A DNA stretch of 64,000 nucleotides from contig CAJQUN010000959.1 in assembly GCA_907163345.1 (NCBI GenBank), positions 62,001 to 126,000 on the forward strand, given 5' to 3'. The position numbers were made by a program, and so were the translations under genes. Shown in pieces: positions 45,901 through 56,800 of the stretch (position 1 is the first letter of the stretch; each line of letters opens with the position of its first letter). Origin of the DNA: Haberlea rhodopensis. Taxonomy: Eukaryota > Streptophyta > Magnoliopsida > Lamiales > Gesneriaceae. The notes under the pieces are model-generated. The model worked only from the letters and a program-made list of their open reading frames with translations, was not told the origin of the DNA and searched no databases.

Positions 45901-46871
45901 CCCTTTGAGGAGGGATTATCTTGTGAGGGTTGAGGTGTTTCCTTGTTGGTGTTTCCCTTCGAATTATGCGATAGCCTTCCCAAGTTTGGATTGTTAAATC
46001 CTAGGATTATCAAGGGATGGCAGGAATTCGGATTTATTGGGTGTCGCTGTCGACACAAGCGTTGAGGATGCAATGAGTTTATTGCATGTCCTTTCAGAAT
46101 TTGAACTCTGTGGAGTCTCGATGGTTTATTTATGATCAGGATGTGATCCTTGGAATATCCGGAGGTGGACATCTTGTGAGATGTCTTTTGTGTGAATCTG
46201 TGGCCGTGAGTTGCCCAAATTGAGTTGCAATGATGCGACTGCTCATTCGATGGAGGAGGTTTGAAAGTGGAAACCAGGTTTGGTATGTGTACACCGTGGT
46301 ATACTAGTGTTTTCCCCGTAACGATGTATGTTAGACATCGTGAGTCATAATAAAGATGTCATTGGATGATATCTACGATAGAATCGGGAGCGATTCGAAT
46401 CCTTGCAGTTTCAGTTGACTAACTGCTTTTGGATTGTTAGCGTTGAGTTGTACTGACGCTCTTTGACGTTATGATGGATTTGGAAGTCTATTCCACTCCA
46501 GAGTTTGACACGAGGTCAACGTTCTCACGGTTAAGGTGTCATTCATGATGCATTCTTACTAGTTGTATTAGAACTAAGGATGACTGTCTGATCTACAGTC
46601 GTAAGTATTGGTTGTTTTGCAGTCATGAGGGACTGACTTTTGGGATGAACCGCATCGAGGTACGTTTTGCCTCTTGGGTGATAAGTTGGTGTTGGTTTTG
46701 GTATGTCGCTCTGTTTCAGAGTTTGATGTGAGATAAGTATCCTCGCGGTTTTTAAGACGATTCTGATATGGTCAAGAATCGAGGTTATGGCTTCATGTTG
46801 TTGTGTAGCCTGGGTGTTACGTGATACACCGGTGCTAATTTCGAGGACGAAATTCTTTTAGTGGGGGATAT
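42997..46871 (+). other. Internal region of element A, apparently noncoding
   Basis: It starts at the primer binding site TGGTATCAGAGC (43001-43012) and ends at the polypurine region. All frames are short and none shows gag, protease, RT or integrase motifs. At 43263 is an ACGTACGGGC...ACGGTAA block resembling part of the first gypsy LTR (2004-2026). At 43430-44400 is a hairpin-unit array. The rest is GT-rich in the manner of LARD internal regions. Confidence 0.7.
43430..44400 (+). repeat. Minisatellite-like array of AGCG...CGCT / GGCG...CGCC hairpin units
   Basis: The first part repeats AAGCGAGG-TAACATGC-CGCTG-type units. The second part alternates TAGCGATG...TTCCGCTA with TTGGCGATGG...GCCGCC about every 29 bases (58-base pairs of units), with at least five pair copies. 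Every unit pairs its own ends and the paired bases differ between units. A frame through 44161-44403 is repeat-derived. Confidence 0.75.
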
Positions 46872-49321
46872 TGTGATGACCAGTGATTATAAATGTTAAT
46901 CCCGTGGTGTTAATAACCCCTAAAGTTGTTTTACGTGGCAATTTGGAGTTTAATCGCGGTGTTGGGCCTTCGGGGCTCATTTATTTGGGTAGTTGGGATT
47001 GTTGGATCCCGAGGTTGAGATTGTATTCTCATTACGGTGTAAAATCTAAGAGTTGGGTTTTTAGTGTGACTCGGAATCTCGGGTGCTTGGTGTGGGCACC
47101 AGTAGGGGGTTTTGGAGTTAGAGAGAGAATTTTTGAAAACAGATGATTTTTAATGAATCATGATGTATTTGTGGGGCTACTAGTATTTCGGGGTATTTTT
47201 GCTATAAATACCAGTTGAACCCGAGATTTTAATTATCGGAACCATTTTTCCTCACCTTCTCTCTCTCTTCTCGCGCACGCTGGTTTTCCCGATCCCCTTG
47301 ACCCACGCAGCTTCAAGCGCTTCGCCCGTTGTCGTCCAGCCGCCGTTCGGCGCGTCCGACCCGCCGCCAGCTTCGTCTCTTCCAGACGCTCCTCCCCATA
47401 CCAACAATTCGAAGTTTGGTCGCGATTTGAGTTCGGATTTGCCAGAAAAGCGTAGGGTTCGAAACTGGAATTCGTCCGATTTTGGGGCTCGATTTTTGGT
47501 ACGTTTTTGGGGCTTTTCTTCCGATGTTTTTGGGGCGTTTTTGAGCTGATGTTGAGTCGAAAATTTCAGACTTCAATGGTTCGAAAAATTGTTGCTTAAT
47601 GGTTCGAATTTCATCACTGCTTGTGTGAGGTTAGGGCTCGATTGTAGGGGTTTATGTTCGAATTTTGGGGATTTTTTGGCAAGGGTGATGATTCTTGTTA
47701 GTAATCGATTAATTCATGTTTTAGATGATTTGTGGTGCTTAGTTTGGGTTCGATTTGTGTTGTGAAGGTTCGAAAATTTGCGGGGAGTTCTTGAGCAATT
47801 TTCGATAATGGTTAATTGTCGTGTGTTGACAATATTTTTGAGGGTTATGGGTGTGCTTGAGCATGGGTTGCATGTTCGTAAATAATTGTGAATTATTTAT
47901 CGTGTTGGCACATCGTTCCTCGGAGCATGGAACTCGAGCAAGGTTTGGCTCGGACTTCGGAGATTAAGGTACGTGCGACGTACGAGCATTACTTTATATG
48001 TGAGCATTTGTGAAATGCATAATGTATTTTGATTGCATTGATGGTTGTGGGTATGGTTATATATATGTGTTGATATAGTTATGGAACGACCCAACCTTGA
48101 CATCGCCGCCACAAGCGTGCGTGATACTAGAGTAGTATGACCTTATAAGAGATATGGGGTACTGGGTTTATATGACTATTGTAGGGCATTTGAGATGCCT
48201 GAGAATGATCGTGGAATCATGTATTCATTATAAGACATGTGAGATGTCTAAGTGAAATGGAGAATTGGTAAAATAAATGCTAGGTATTTGAGCTATCTGT
48301 GATTGGTAGCAAAGTTGAAAATCAGTATTAGATATCGAGATATCTATATTTATATGTATAATGAATTTGGAAACATTAATTATTGATACTTGAGAATCAG
48401 GCATGCTATGAGTTAAATCAATGTGTTGATTTACTGATTTTTGAGATTTGATGAGTTTGATGATTGTGAGAACAGGGACAGTACACGGAATCCCGGATGA
48501 GGACATTGCCATCCAGGGAGTATCGTTTAAAATTCATTAGTATTTACTTTTGTTGTAAATTTTGAATTTCATTATTGTGATTATGGGATTTTGTGTATTG
48601 GTATGCTCACCCCGTTGGGGGCTGTCTCTGTTGGGGCAGGTGAACAGGTACATCGATGGCTGTGGAGCTGAGCTCGAGCTGTTGATTGGATGTACTCCCA
48701 GGATCGTGGTACCAGGGCTTGATGGAGCACGGTATCGTACAGAGTACTTATATACACCCGAGGGTTATATACACATTTATGATGCTCGCATGTGAGCACG
48801 ATTATACTTGTATATGGGTTGTATATAATGGCATGAGCCTTTCTCTCTTTCATTATATGTTGCATGCAATTAAGGGTAGAATTGCTAATGATATGAGAGT
48901 CGTTAGTGTATTATGTGGGTGTTGAAACCCACTTTTGTCGTCTTATGTGTGGTGTCTTCCCTGGCTGGGAATTTACTTTGTGTTCTGTATTCTGTTGAGT
49001 ATTGTGTATTCCCTGGCCGGGAATTATATTATGTGATGTGCTTTTGTTTTGGGATAGCTCAATTTATGGGGAGACTCTGCCCAAATTTTTATAAAAGTCC
49101 ACAATGTAAAAAGTGGCAAAAAGGGGATGGTAATGGGCGAACTCGATGAGTCTATATGTTGTTAGGATGATGATCTTATAACATTGAGTATTAAAGAAAT
49201 TTTGTAGTTGCCATTCAATGGTAAAGTATCATCTGAGTTTCCCGATTGATTTTATTGAAAGCATGTGCCACACATAATGATTAATACACTAATTAAGGGT
49301 TAAGGGCTTGGGGTCCTTACA
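46872..49321 (+). repeat. 3' LTR of element A
   Basis: 2450 bases, uninterrupted, TGTGATGACC...CCTTACA. It keeps the GTACGT-GCG-ACGTAC hairpin (47969-47983) and the GAG-loop hairpins (48124-48346), and is followed by target copy AATTT. Confidence 0.92.
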
Positions 49322-49325
49322 AATT

Positions 49326-49670
49326 TCATGCATGAACTTGCAAATCTTGCACTTGTGCTATAATCGGCTTTGTATCAATGATTTTGAAATCCATGAATCT
49401 CCCAAAGATGAATTTCTTCATGCCGGCATCCTCGGATCTGTACTTCTTCTCCAAGGATTTCCACAATTCCTTGGTCGTCTTCACTAGACAATACACATTG
49501 TATAATGTGTTGTTCAGTTCGTTGAGAATATAATTTTTGCACATGAAATAGCTTTGATTCCACTCATCAACCGCAACCCTCTTTTGGTTGCCGGTTTCAT
49601 CCTCCATAACAGTAGGAGCATCCTCATAGGGGAACCTTTTCAACCCAAAGGTTGTCAAATAAAACAACAT
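49326..49670 (-). pseudogene. Copia gag of element C, upstream part
   Basis: A minus-strand frame of 114 codons begins MLFYLTTFGLKRFPYEDAPT and runs through the UBN2-type gag core (WKSLEKKYRSED, KFIFGRFMDFKI). It breaks off exactly where element A is inserted; the missing remainder is at 34932-35369. The true gag start lies further upstream toward 49760. Confidence 0.8.
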
Positions 49671-49787
49671 CTTTTGTTGCCATCGCTTGAAATCATTCCC
49701 ATTGAACTTTTCAGGTCTTTCACCATGATGAACGGAAGTCGTTGTTGCACTTGACTAAGCCATTTGCTGCTAATATTGTCTTAAGAT

Positions 49788-50302
49788 TGTTGTTCAAAAT
49801 TTATGGGTGTGTATCTTAGGAAAATAACAAGTAAAAACAACAAATGACTTTTTAGTAAGAATGTCGAGGCGAGATTTATAATCTCTGTCATTAAGACAAT
49901 ATTGTCCCGCCACGGCGCTAACGGTTTACTTTGGCAATTTGTCTCCCAAGATACAATGACTATGATTTGTGATAGGAGCACTACAAATCACAAATCCTTT
50001 AAATCACAAAGGTTTAAAAGCGCTCAATATTCAACAATGATGAAGATCCACAAAATTACTCAATTTTTCATCTTCTATATGATGTGTATTTCTAAAATTT
50101 CATGTCTAATTCATTCAAGGGTTGTTTCTTATATAGCATACCAAGTGGTGTCATCAAGAGACACCATTTGGAAGCATCCAATCATGAAAAATTGCACCCC
50201 AATATGAAAGGACACACCATTTAATTTGGAAGCATTCAATCATGAAAAAATGCACCCCAACATGAATGGACACACAATTTAATTCAATTCAAATTTCCAA
50301 CA
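49788..50302 (-). repeat. 5' LTR of element C
   Basis: 515 bases; it differs from the 3' LTR mainly by a tandem duplication of about 58 bases near 50165-50285 (GGAAGCAT[CT]CAATCATGAAA units) and about 5% substitutions. It is followed by GTTTG. Confidence 0.87.
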
Positions 50303-51399
50303 GTTTGCACGAAGTGAATATTATGGTATAATCATAATTATATCTTTTAATCAGAACACTTGGGGTGTGACTCTAGGTTGTGTGTGGATTGAAAGATTTG
50401 AAGTGCATTTCAAATTCCTCACTCAAATTCACTTTTATGTTTGGATAAAAAATTATGGCACTAGTTATGATTGTGAAAAGGTAAATTAAAATTAATATGC
50501 ATACGAATTAGGTCTGGGCAGATTTGGCCAAATCCATGACACGCTTGCCCCCATATCAAAAACATGTTGACAGATTCTTGACCCACCTTGGGACCTATTT
50601 GACTTGGGTCTAAACCATCTCAGATGGAAAGGACTTAATATGGATCTGGATTAGACAAGGGACCGATTGTTATCCCTAATTTTTGGGCTATATTTACTTG
50701 TAACGGTTCGCGTCAAAATACTCAAAAACAAAAAGAAAAAAAGAGTTGACTAAAAGCTAACTAGTTGGCCTACCAAAACAATTGGTGGCCCAACACTAGG
50801 CAGGCAGCCCTCACCTTTGAATGGTCAATGATTATCATTATTATCGTAGAAATTTTTAAAGTAAAGATAAAGACAAATGGAACTTTCTCTGGTCTTAAAT
50901 TTAAGAGCGCTTACCAGCACGAACGAACCTACTTTATATGGCAGGGGCGGCCTGATAAAACAAAAGTTCCTTCTTTATATATTTTATCATTCAAAAATAT
51001 CAATTTATACCATAAAAATATACATTTTACCCGCCTTGGCTCCTAAATTTTGTTTTACGTTATTATTTTTTGTCCCACTAAAGAAAAAATCAAAATTCAC
51101 TCGTTCTTACCTATGTATGAGATGCAATGTATCCGCATCAAATATACACGAGCATAAATATGTAGTCCAAAAGGTATGTTTAAGTAGTTTGACTTACAAT
51201 ACATTCGTTGAATCATATCTTCTTAGTCAACAAAGCAATCAATAACGCCCACGATATATATTACAATTATAATAATGATTTCAGTCAAAGTGTAAGGAGT
51301 GCTGAGCCCAATTATATAATAGAGCTAAAGTAGAGTAATTGGTGTAGGAGTAATATATGAGGATATATTTTTAAGTATAGCAAATAAGATAATAAATGG
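50303..51399. other. Spacer, nothing recognised
   Basis: There are only short frames (93 and 122 codons near 50765-51245) that overlap each other in different phases and show no domain. AT-rich. Confidence 0.45.
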
Positions 51400-51640
51400 T
51401 TTTGAATATTGAGGTTAGTATTTGATTATTTATCCTTGAAACCATATTATCTCGCTATTGTGCCTACGGTTCAGTGTCAATTCGTTTCTCATGTACAACG
51501 ACTGGATTTATGATAGGACACAGAGCGCGGTCAATCACACTTTTTTGTATCAAAAATCTGCCAGGCGCGATCGATATTAAATTTTGTTCATAGTGAAGTA
51601 ATCAATGTTATTGTCGTTTATCATTTTGTTTTTTCATTTA
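51400..51640. repeat. Eroded relative of the element C LTR
   Basis: The succession TATTATCTCGCTATTGTGCC, ACGGTT, CAATTCGTTTCTC, TACAACGA, TTATGATAGGA follows the same order as inside the C LTRs (about 32460-32550 and 49895-49980) at low identity. It is an old solo LTR or fragment. Confidence 0.45.
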
Positions 51641-52599
51641 CTTTTAAATTAATTTCCAGTTTCATTACATCCAAAATTGAAGTGATCATAACAAACGTCA
51701 AGCTCAGTCTAGTACATCTGCATGCAAAATTAGTATAAAAAGGAATAATTGTGTTTTATATATTTAATATGTATTTTTTTAATCTTTCAATCGATTTTAT
51801 TTTATTTATTTTTTTAGGAGTGATGGCTATTTTTTTTTATATGGGATAATTTTGAAAGAAGTGAAGTACATCTCAAGTTTAATAGATAGTGTATATATAT
51901 AAAGTAAAAAGAAGTTTCCTTTCAGCTGCCACTAAAAGATTAAAAATAGGCACGATTTTAGCATACTATTATTGGCTTCTAGAAATTGGGCCCAGGTGGC
52001 TCTTGCCAAATTTCTTACAAAAAACGAAGTTGCCAAGAAAGAAATCTTGGACTACAATACAATGTTTTCATCCTACATAGCATCAACCTATAATCATCCA
52101 ATCTAGAAAATTAAATTGCATATTTTTCGATTTATGAACAAAAAATAATAAATGTGATTTCCTTTTATATATATATTAAGTGACATAAATTATAAATTTG
52201 ATTGAATATAATGAAAGATATTGGATTCTACTATTTGGCATCCTTGTATAAGATATCATTTCTAAAGCAGAACAATGAGTGAATATTTAATGTTTAAATA
52301 ATAAATATAATAAACGACCAAATTTTGCTCTAGTACTAATAAATTATTAAAACATTTGTAAATATTATCCCCAATATATACTAAACTAATCGGCCGCCAA
52401 TGATATTATATTTTTAATTTTCATGCTTTGATAATTCATTTTAATAATTCACTGCTTTTCTAGAAGAAAGTGACCGGACCCCATTGTCATTTGATCTTAC
52501 TTGACTTCTCTTCTCTACCATATTTACAAATATATATATATTTTTTTATTATAAAATTAGTTATCATAAAAAATATTATTCCTTCCTTCCACAGTTCGC
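51641..52599. other. AT-rich spacer
   Basis: No gene, RNA or paired repeat is recognised. Confidence 0.45.
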
Positions 52600-52745
52600 T
52601 ATATGTTTGACTATCATCAGTTTATAAAAGTTGTTTTTAAATTCAATACATTTTAGATATATTCCTATTGAATTGTGTATCTAAGATATTGTTTTTCACC
52701 TGTAAAAATATAAATTAACCATATCCAATTATAAAAACACCAAAA

Positions 52746-52813
<68 letters not shown>

Positions 52814-52814
52814 C

Positions 52815-53143
52815 TTATAATAACTAAACACCTTAATGGTATGTCCATTTTACAAATAAAAAAATACCCCTACTATTATGTACTAAATAAACACCTTTGT
52901 GGTATGGTTATTTTACAAATCCAAAAATACCATACTATTATGTACTAAATGACCATAAGATCCCTGCTAATTTGAATAACCACAATAACATCAAAAAAAT
53001 AATTGGGAGGATATTAAACTACATCAATTTAAAAAAAGTTTCTTACATCACAAAAGCAAAATTTAAAAATTGAATTTATAATTACCACCACACTTTACAA
53101 ACAAATACCGTATATGCATGTAACGTGTGCAAATGAGCACTAG
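52815..53143 (+). mobile_element. Helitron-like 3' end, start not defined
   Basis: The end GCAAATGAG-CACTAG|T at 53143 with an imperfect hairpin (GCATGTAACGTGTGC) 11-26 bases before it resembles the Helitron at 13386-13682. The interior holds two direct copies of a stretch of about 60 bases (52840-52900; 52890-52950). No TC start was identified, so the left limit is a guess. Confidence 0.4.
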
Positions 53144-53153
53144 TATATATAAT

Positions 53154-53322
53154 GTTGGAAATTTGAATTGAATTAAATGGTGAGTTCATTCATGTTGGGG
53201 TGCAATTTTTAATTATTGGATGCTTCCAAATTAAATGGTGTGACCATTCATGTTAAGGTGTAATTTTTCATGATTGAATGCTTCCAGATGGTGTCTCTTG
53301 ATGACATCATTTGGTATACTAT
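53154..53322 (+). repeat. Fragment of element C-type LTR, opposite orientation
   Basis: TGTTGGAAATTTGAATTGAA and the following stretch match the minus-strand start of the C LTR, including the duplicated GCTTCCA...TGATGACATCA part. It is cut off at 53322 where the second duplicated block begins. Confidence 0.65.
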
Positions 53323-53438
53323 ACATGTTTGACTATCATCAGTTTATAAAAGTTGTTAAATTCAGAACATTTTAGATATATTCCTATTGAAATGTGTATC
53401 TAAGATATTGTTTTTCAACTGTAAAAATAACCATATCC

Positions 53439-53518
<80 letters not shown>

Positions 53519-53892
53519 GTCTAATATCACAAGGACATCTCGATAAAATTTTGACTCTAATTTGGGTTATTTCTAATAATTAAATTAATAATTGTATCTA
53601 TTACCATTCCATAATTTCAATAACTTCAGATTAATTCAATCTTTTCAACTCACATAACCATTATACTATTTATCATGAAAATAAAGATAAATCTCTAAAT
53701 AACAAGAAGATCCTGAAATTACTGGAGATAAAGAATCCATTTGCCAGTGTTTATTTTTTTCAGTTATTCTTCGGTAGTGACATATCATGTTGTTTACGAG
53801 AGAGCAAGAGCAATTGTTGTTAGCATAAATGTCCTATAAGTCAAACATTATCCCGACAGACTTTATTAACCCTGACCAAATTAGCTGATTAC

Positions 53893-56800
53893 TGATAAGG
53901 CTAAGGATATGATATCTACTGATAAGAACAAATCTCAACTAAAGATATGATCTCTACTGATAAGATCAAATCTCAACTAAAGATATGATCTCAACTGATA
54001 AGATCAAATCTCATGTTCAAAGTTCAAATATCTATGTAATCTATAGTTACATTATCAGATAGTTGGTTCCACATTTGCAGGAACTATTAGGAACTACACT
54101 TGTATAAATACACACATACAGTAAATGCAAATATGCAACATTGACTTGAGTCATCAAATCTCTATATGGTATCAGAGCAAACGCTTGAAACAAGCAGTAC
54201 CAATTCCATGGCTGACACTAATGCCGTTCCCAACACACACAACCCAACCAACCAAGTCATAGCCATTAATGCTGCGTCTCAGTTGCCTCTCAAACTCACC
54301 AAAATCAACTACCCCTCCTGGAGAGTACAATTATCGTCGTTACTTTTCGGATATGATCTTGAAGGATACATTAATAATACTACCCCATGCCCTCCACCTC
54401 TCATTGAAAATCCTGATAAAACTGGTACAATCACAAACTCTGCACACAGACTCTGGAAGAGGCAAGACAACCTTATCTTCCATGCCATCTTGGCCTCTGT
54501 CTCGGACAACATCGTCCCCCTAATTACTTCTGCAAATTCTGCAGCAGATGCTTGGAGTCGTCTAGAACGTACTTATGCAAGCAAATCACACACTCGTGTC
54601 ATGGGACTTCGAGAGATCCTCGCTAACACCACTATGGATAATCAGAGCATCGCTGAATATATGCAAACTGTCAAGAGTATTTCTGAAACTCTTGCACTAG
54701 CTGGATCTCCCATGAGTGATGCTGAACTTATTCACGCTGCACTTCAAGGCCTTGGTCCAGAATTCAAAAATCTCAATGCAGCGATTCGTGCACGCGACTC
54801 GCTCATTTCATTTGAAGAACTACACGATAAATTAGCTGACTTTGAGCTAACTCTAAAACGTAATGAAGCAAAAATGGAGAAGCCCTTTATAACAGCTCAA
54901 TACCATCAGCATAACATCAATAAAGGCAAGCACTTCAATAACAGGGCTATGTCTAATTCGTTTGGGAACAAGTATCAGAATCAAGGGAACACAAATAATC
55001 GGTCCTACAACGGCAATGGAAACTCTACAAATCATGGCAACTACTCATCACAGCCTCAGTCGTGGAACAATCAATCTAGAAACAATCAACCACGAATTGT
55101 TTGTCAATTGTGTGAGAAACCTGGACATAGCGCGAAGACTTGCAGATCTCGTTCTCTTCCATTTGTTCCACCTCAAGTGAATCTGTCACACTCAAATCAA
55201 GGAAGCAACGACAACAACAATTGGATAGTTGACTCTGGTGCATCTCATCACATTACCTCGGACGTCCAGAATCTGTCACTACACTCCAACTATGGTGGTA
55301 ACGATGATATTGTCATTGGTGACGGTAATCAAATTCCAATTACTCATGTTGGATCCACTAATCTTGTTACTCCAACTTCCACTTTTCAATTAAATAATGT
55401 TTTGTGTGCCCCTAAGATAAAAAATAACCTCTTATCGGTCTCTCAATTCTGCCACCAAAATAATACCTCAATTGAATTCTTTCCTGAATGTTTTATTGTT
55501 AAGGATCGAAGCACGGGGACATCTCTAGTTCGAGGGCCGAATAAGGGACATGTGTATGAATGGCCATCCTCATCCCACGCATATCAACCTGCTCGTGCTT
55601 TCCACACCACCAAGTCCTCAGTTACACAATGGCATCATCGTCTTGGACATCCGGTCCCTCCAATTCTTAAGAGTCTCATCTCCGCTGCCTCTTTACCAGT
55701 GTCAGAGTCGACTCTTAATCATTTCAATTCATGTCTTTGTAATAAGAGTCACAAACTTCCTTTTGGATTATCATCTATTTCTTGTAACAAACCACTTGAG
55801 ATTCTTTATACAGATGTCTGGGGCCCTGCTCCTATTACCTCTTTCGATAACTTTCGTTATTATGTTGTGTTTGTGGATTATTACACAAAATACTCCTGGC
55901 TATACTTAATGAAACACAAATCCGATGTCACTCCCATCTTTGACAAATTCAAAAAGGTTGTCGAAAACTTCTTCAATACCAAAATTACTACTCTTTATTC
56001 CGATGGGGGAGGGGAATATCAGGGACTATCCGCCCTTCTGTCAAACCATGGAATTCAACACCTCAAATCCCCTCCACATACTCCAGAACTCGTGGGCACG
56101 GCCGAGAGACGTCATCGTCATATCGTTGAAACCGGCATCACCTTACTGCATCATGCATCTATGCCTCTAACACATTGGTATGCCGCTTTCCAAACTGCCA
56201 TTTACCTCATCAATCGTCTACCAACACCTATTCTAAATAATCAATCTCCATTTCAAAACTTTTCAACAAACTCCCAAACTATAACAAATTACGTATCTTT
56301 GGATGCATATGTTACCCTTGGTTGCGTCCTTACAACAACCACACACTTCAACCTCGCTCTCGTCCGTGTGTGTTCCTCGGATATTCCACTGAACATAATG
56401 CATATCGATGTCTTGATCAACAAACAAATCGTATCTTCATCTCTCGTCATGTTGTCTTCATTGAATCCTCATTTCCTTTTCGCTATCACAAAATGGACCA
56501 AGTCCAATCACATTCCTCCAGTCACTGGGCCCTCACTGATTCTACAACACACTTTGTTACTCCTACATCCATCTGTGATCAACACACTCCAGACAGCCAG
56601 CCAACTACCGAACCTCCTCAACACCCGTGTCCTTCCACAGATTCACCAACAAACTCCCAATCATCAGCCCCATTACAGACTGTCCAATCCCATCATCCAA
56701 TGCATACACGATCAAAAAATGCCATTTTCAAACCTAATCCTAAATACTGCAATTCCACCACCCTCACGGACCATCAAGCTGAGCCAACCTCCTTTACCCA

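Larger units (their letters stand above)
35370..49321 (+). mobile_element. Gypsy-type non-autonomous retrotransposon A (LARD-like), with element B inside its 5' LTR
   Basis: LTRs of 2450 bases (46872-49321 intact; 35370-37657 plus 42846-42996 split) open TGTGATGACC and close CCTTACA. The element is flanked by AATTT (35365-35369 and 49322-49326) inside the gag of C. The primer binding site TGGTATCAGAGC is at 43001-43012, and a TTTCGAGGACGAAAT motif plus G-rich tract precede the 3' LTR. Both features are shared with gypsy elements. The internal 3.9 kb has no gag or pol domain that I can recognise, so it must move using proteins of a relative. About 25 LTR differences by eye (about 1%) suggest a fairly recent insertion. 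Confidence 0.9.
32356..50302 (-). mobile_element. Copia-type retrotransposon C (minus strand), split by nested elements
   Basis: Terminal repeats 32356-32812 and 49788-50302 (TGTTGGAAA... start on the minus strand, ...GAACAACA end) are flanked by the direct repeat GTTTG (32351-32355 and 50303-50307). Gag-like coding lies just inside the right LTR on the minus strand and continues beyond the inserted element A. Without the insert, C would be about 4 kb. No protease, integrase or RT domain is recognisable, so it is a non-autonomous or eroded copia relative. About 5% LTR difference by eye makes it the oldest of the three nested elements. Confidence 0.85.
52600..53515. repeat. Duplicated block with two (TA)n tracts and insertions
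   Basis: A stretch of about 140 bases starting TGTTTGACTATCATCAGTTT occurs at 52602-52740 and again at 53322-53440. Each copy runs into a long (TA)n tract (52748-52811; 53442-53513). Between them lie a Helitron-like end and a C-type LTR piece. Confidence 0.75.

Noticed and set aside
49741..49787. Possible initiator tRNA-Met primer site for element C next to its 5' LTR
   Set aside because: No TGGTATCAGAGC-like match is present on the minus strand after 49788; the sequence there does not match a tRNA that I can name, so I left the site unassigned.
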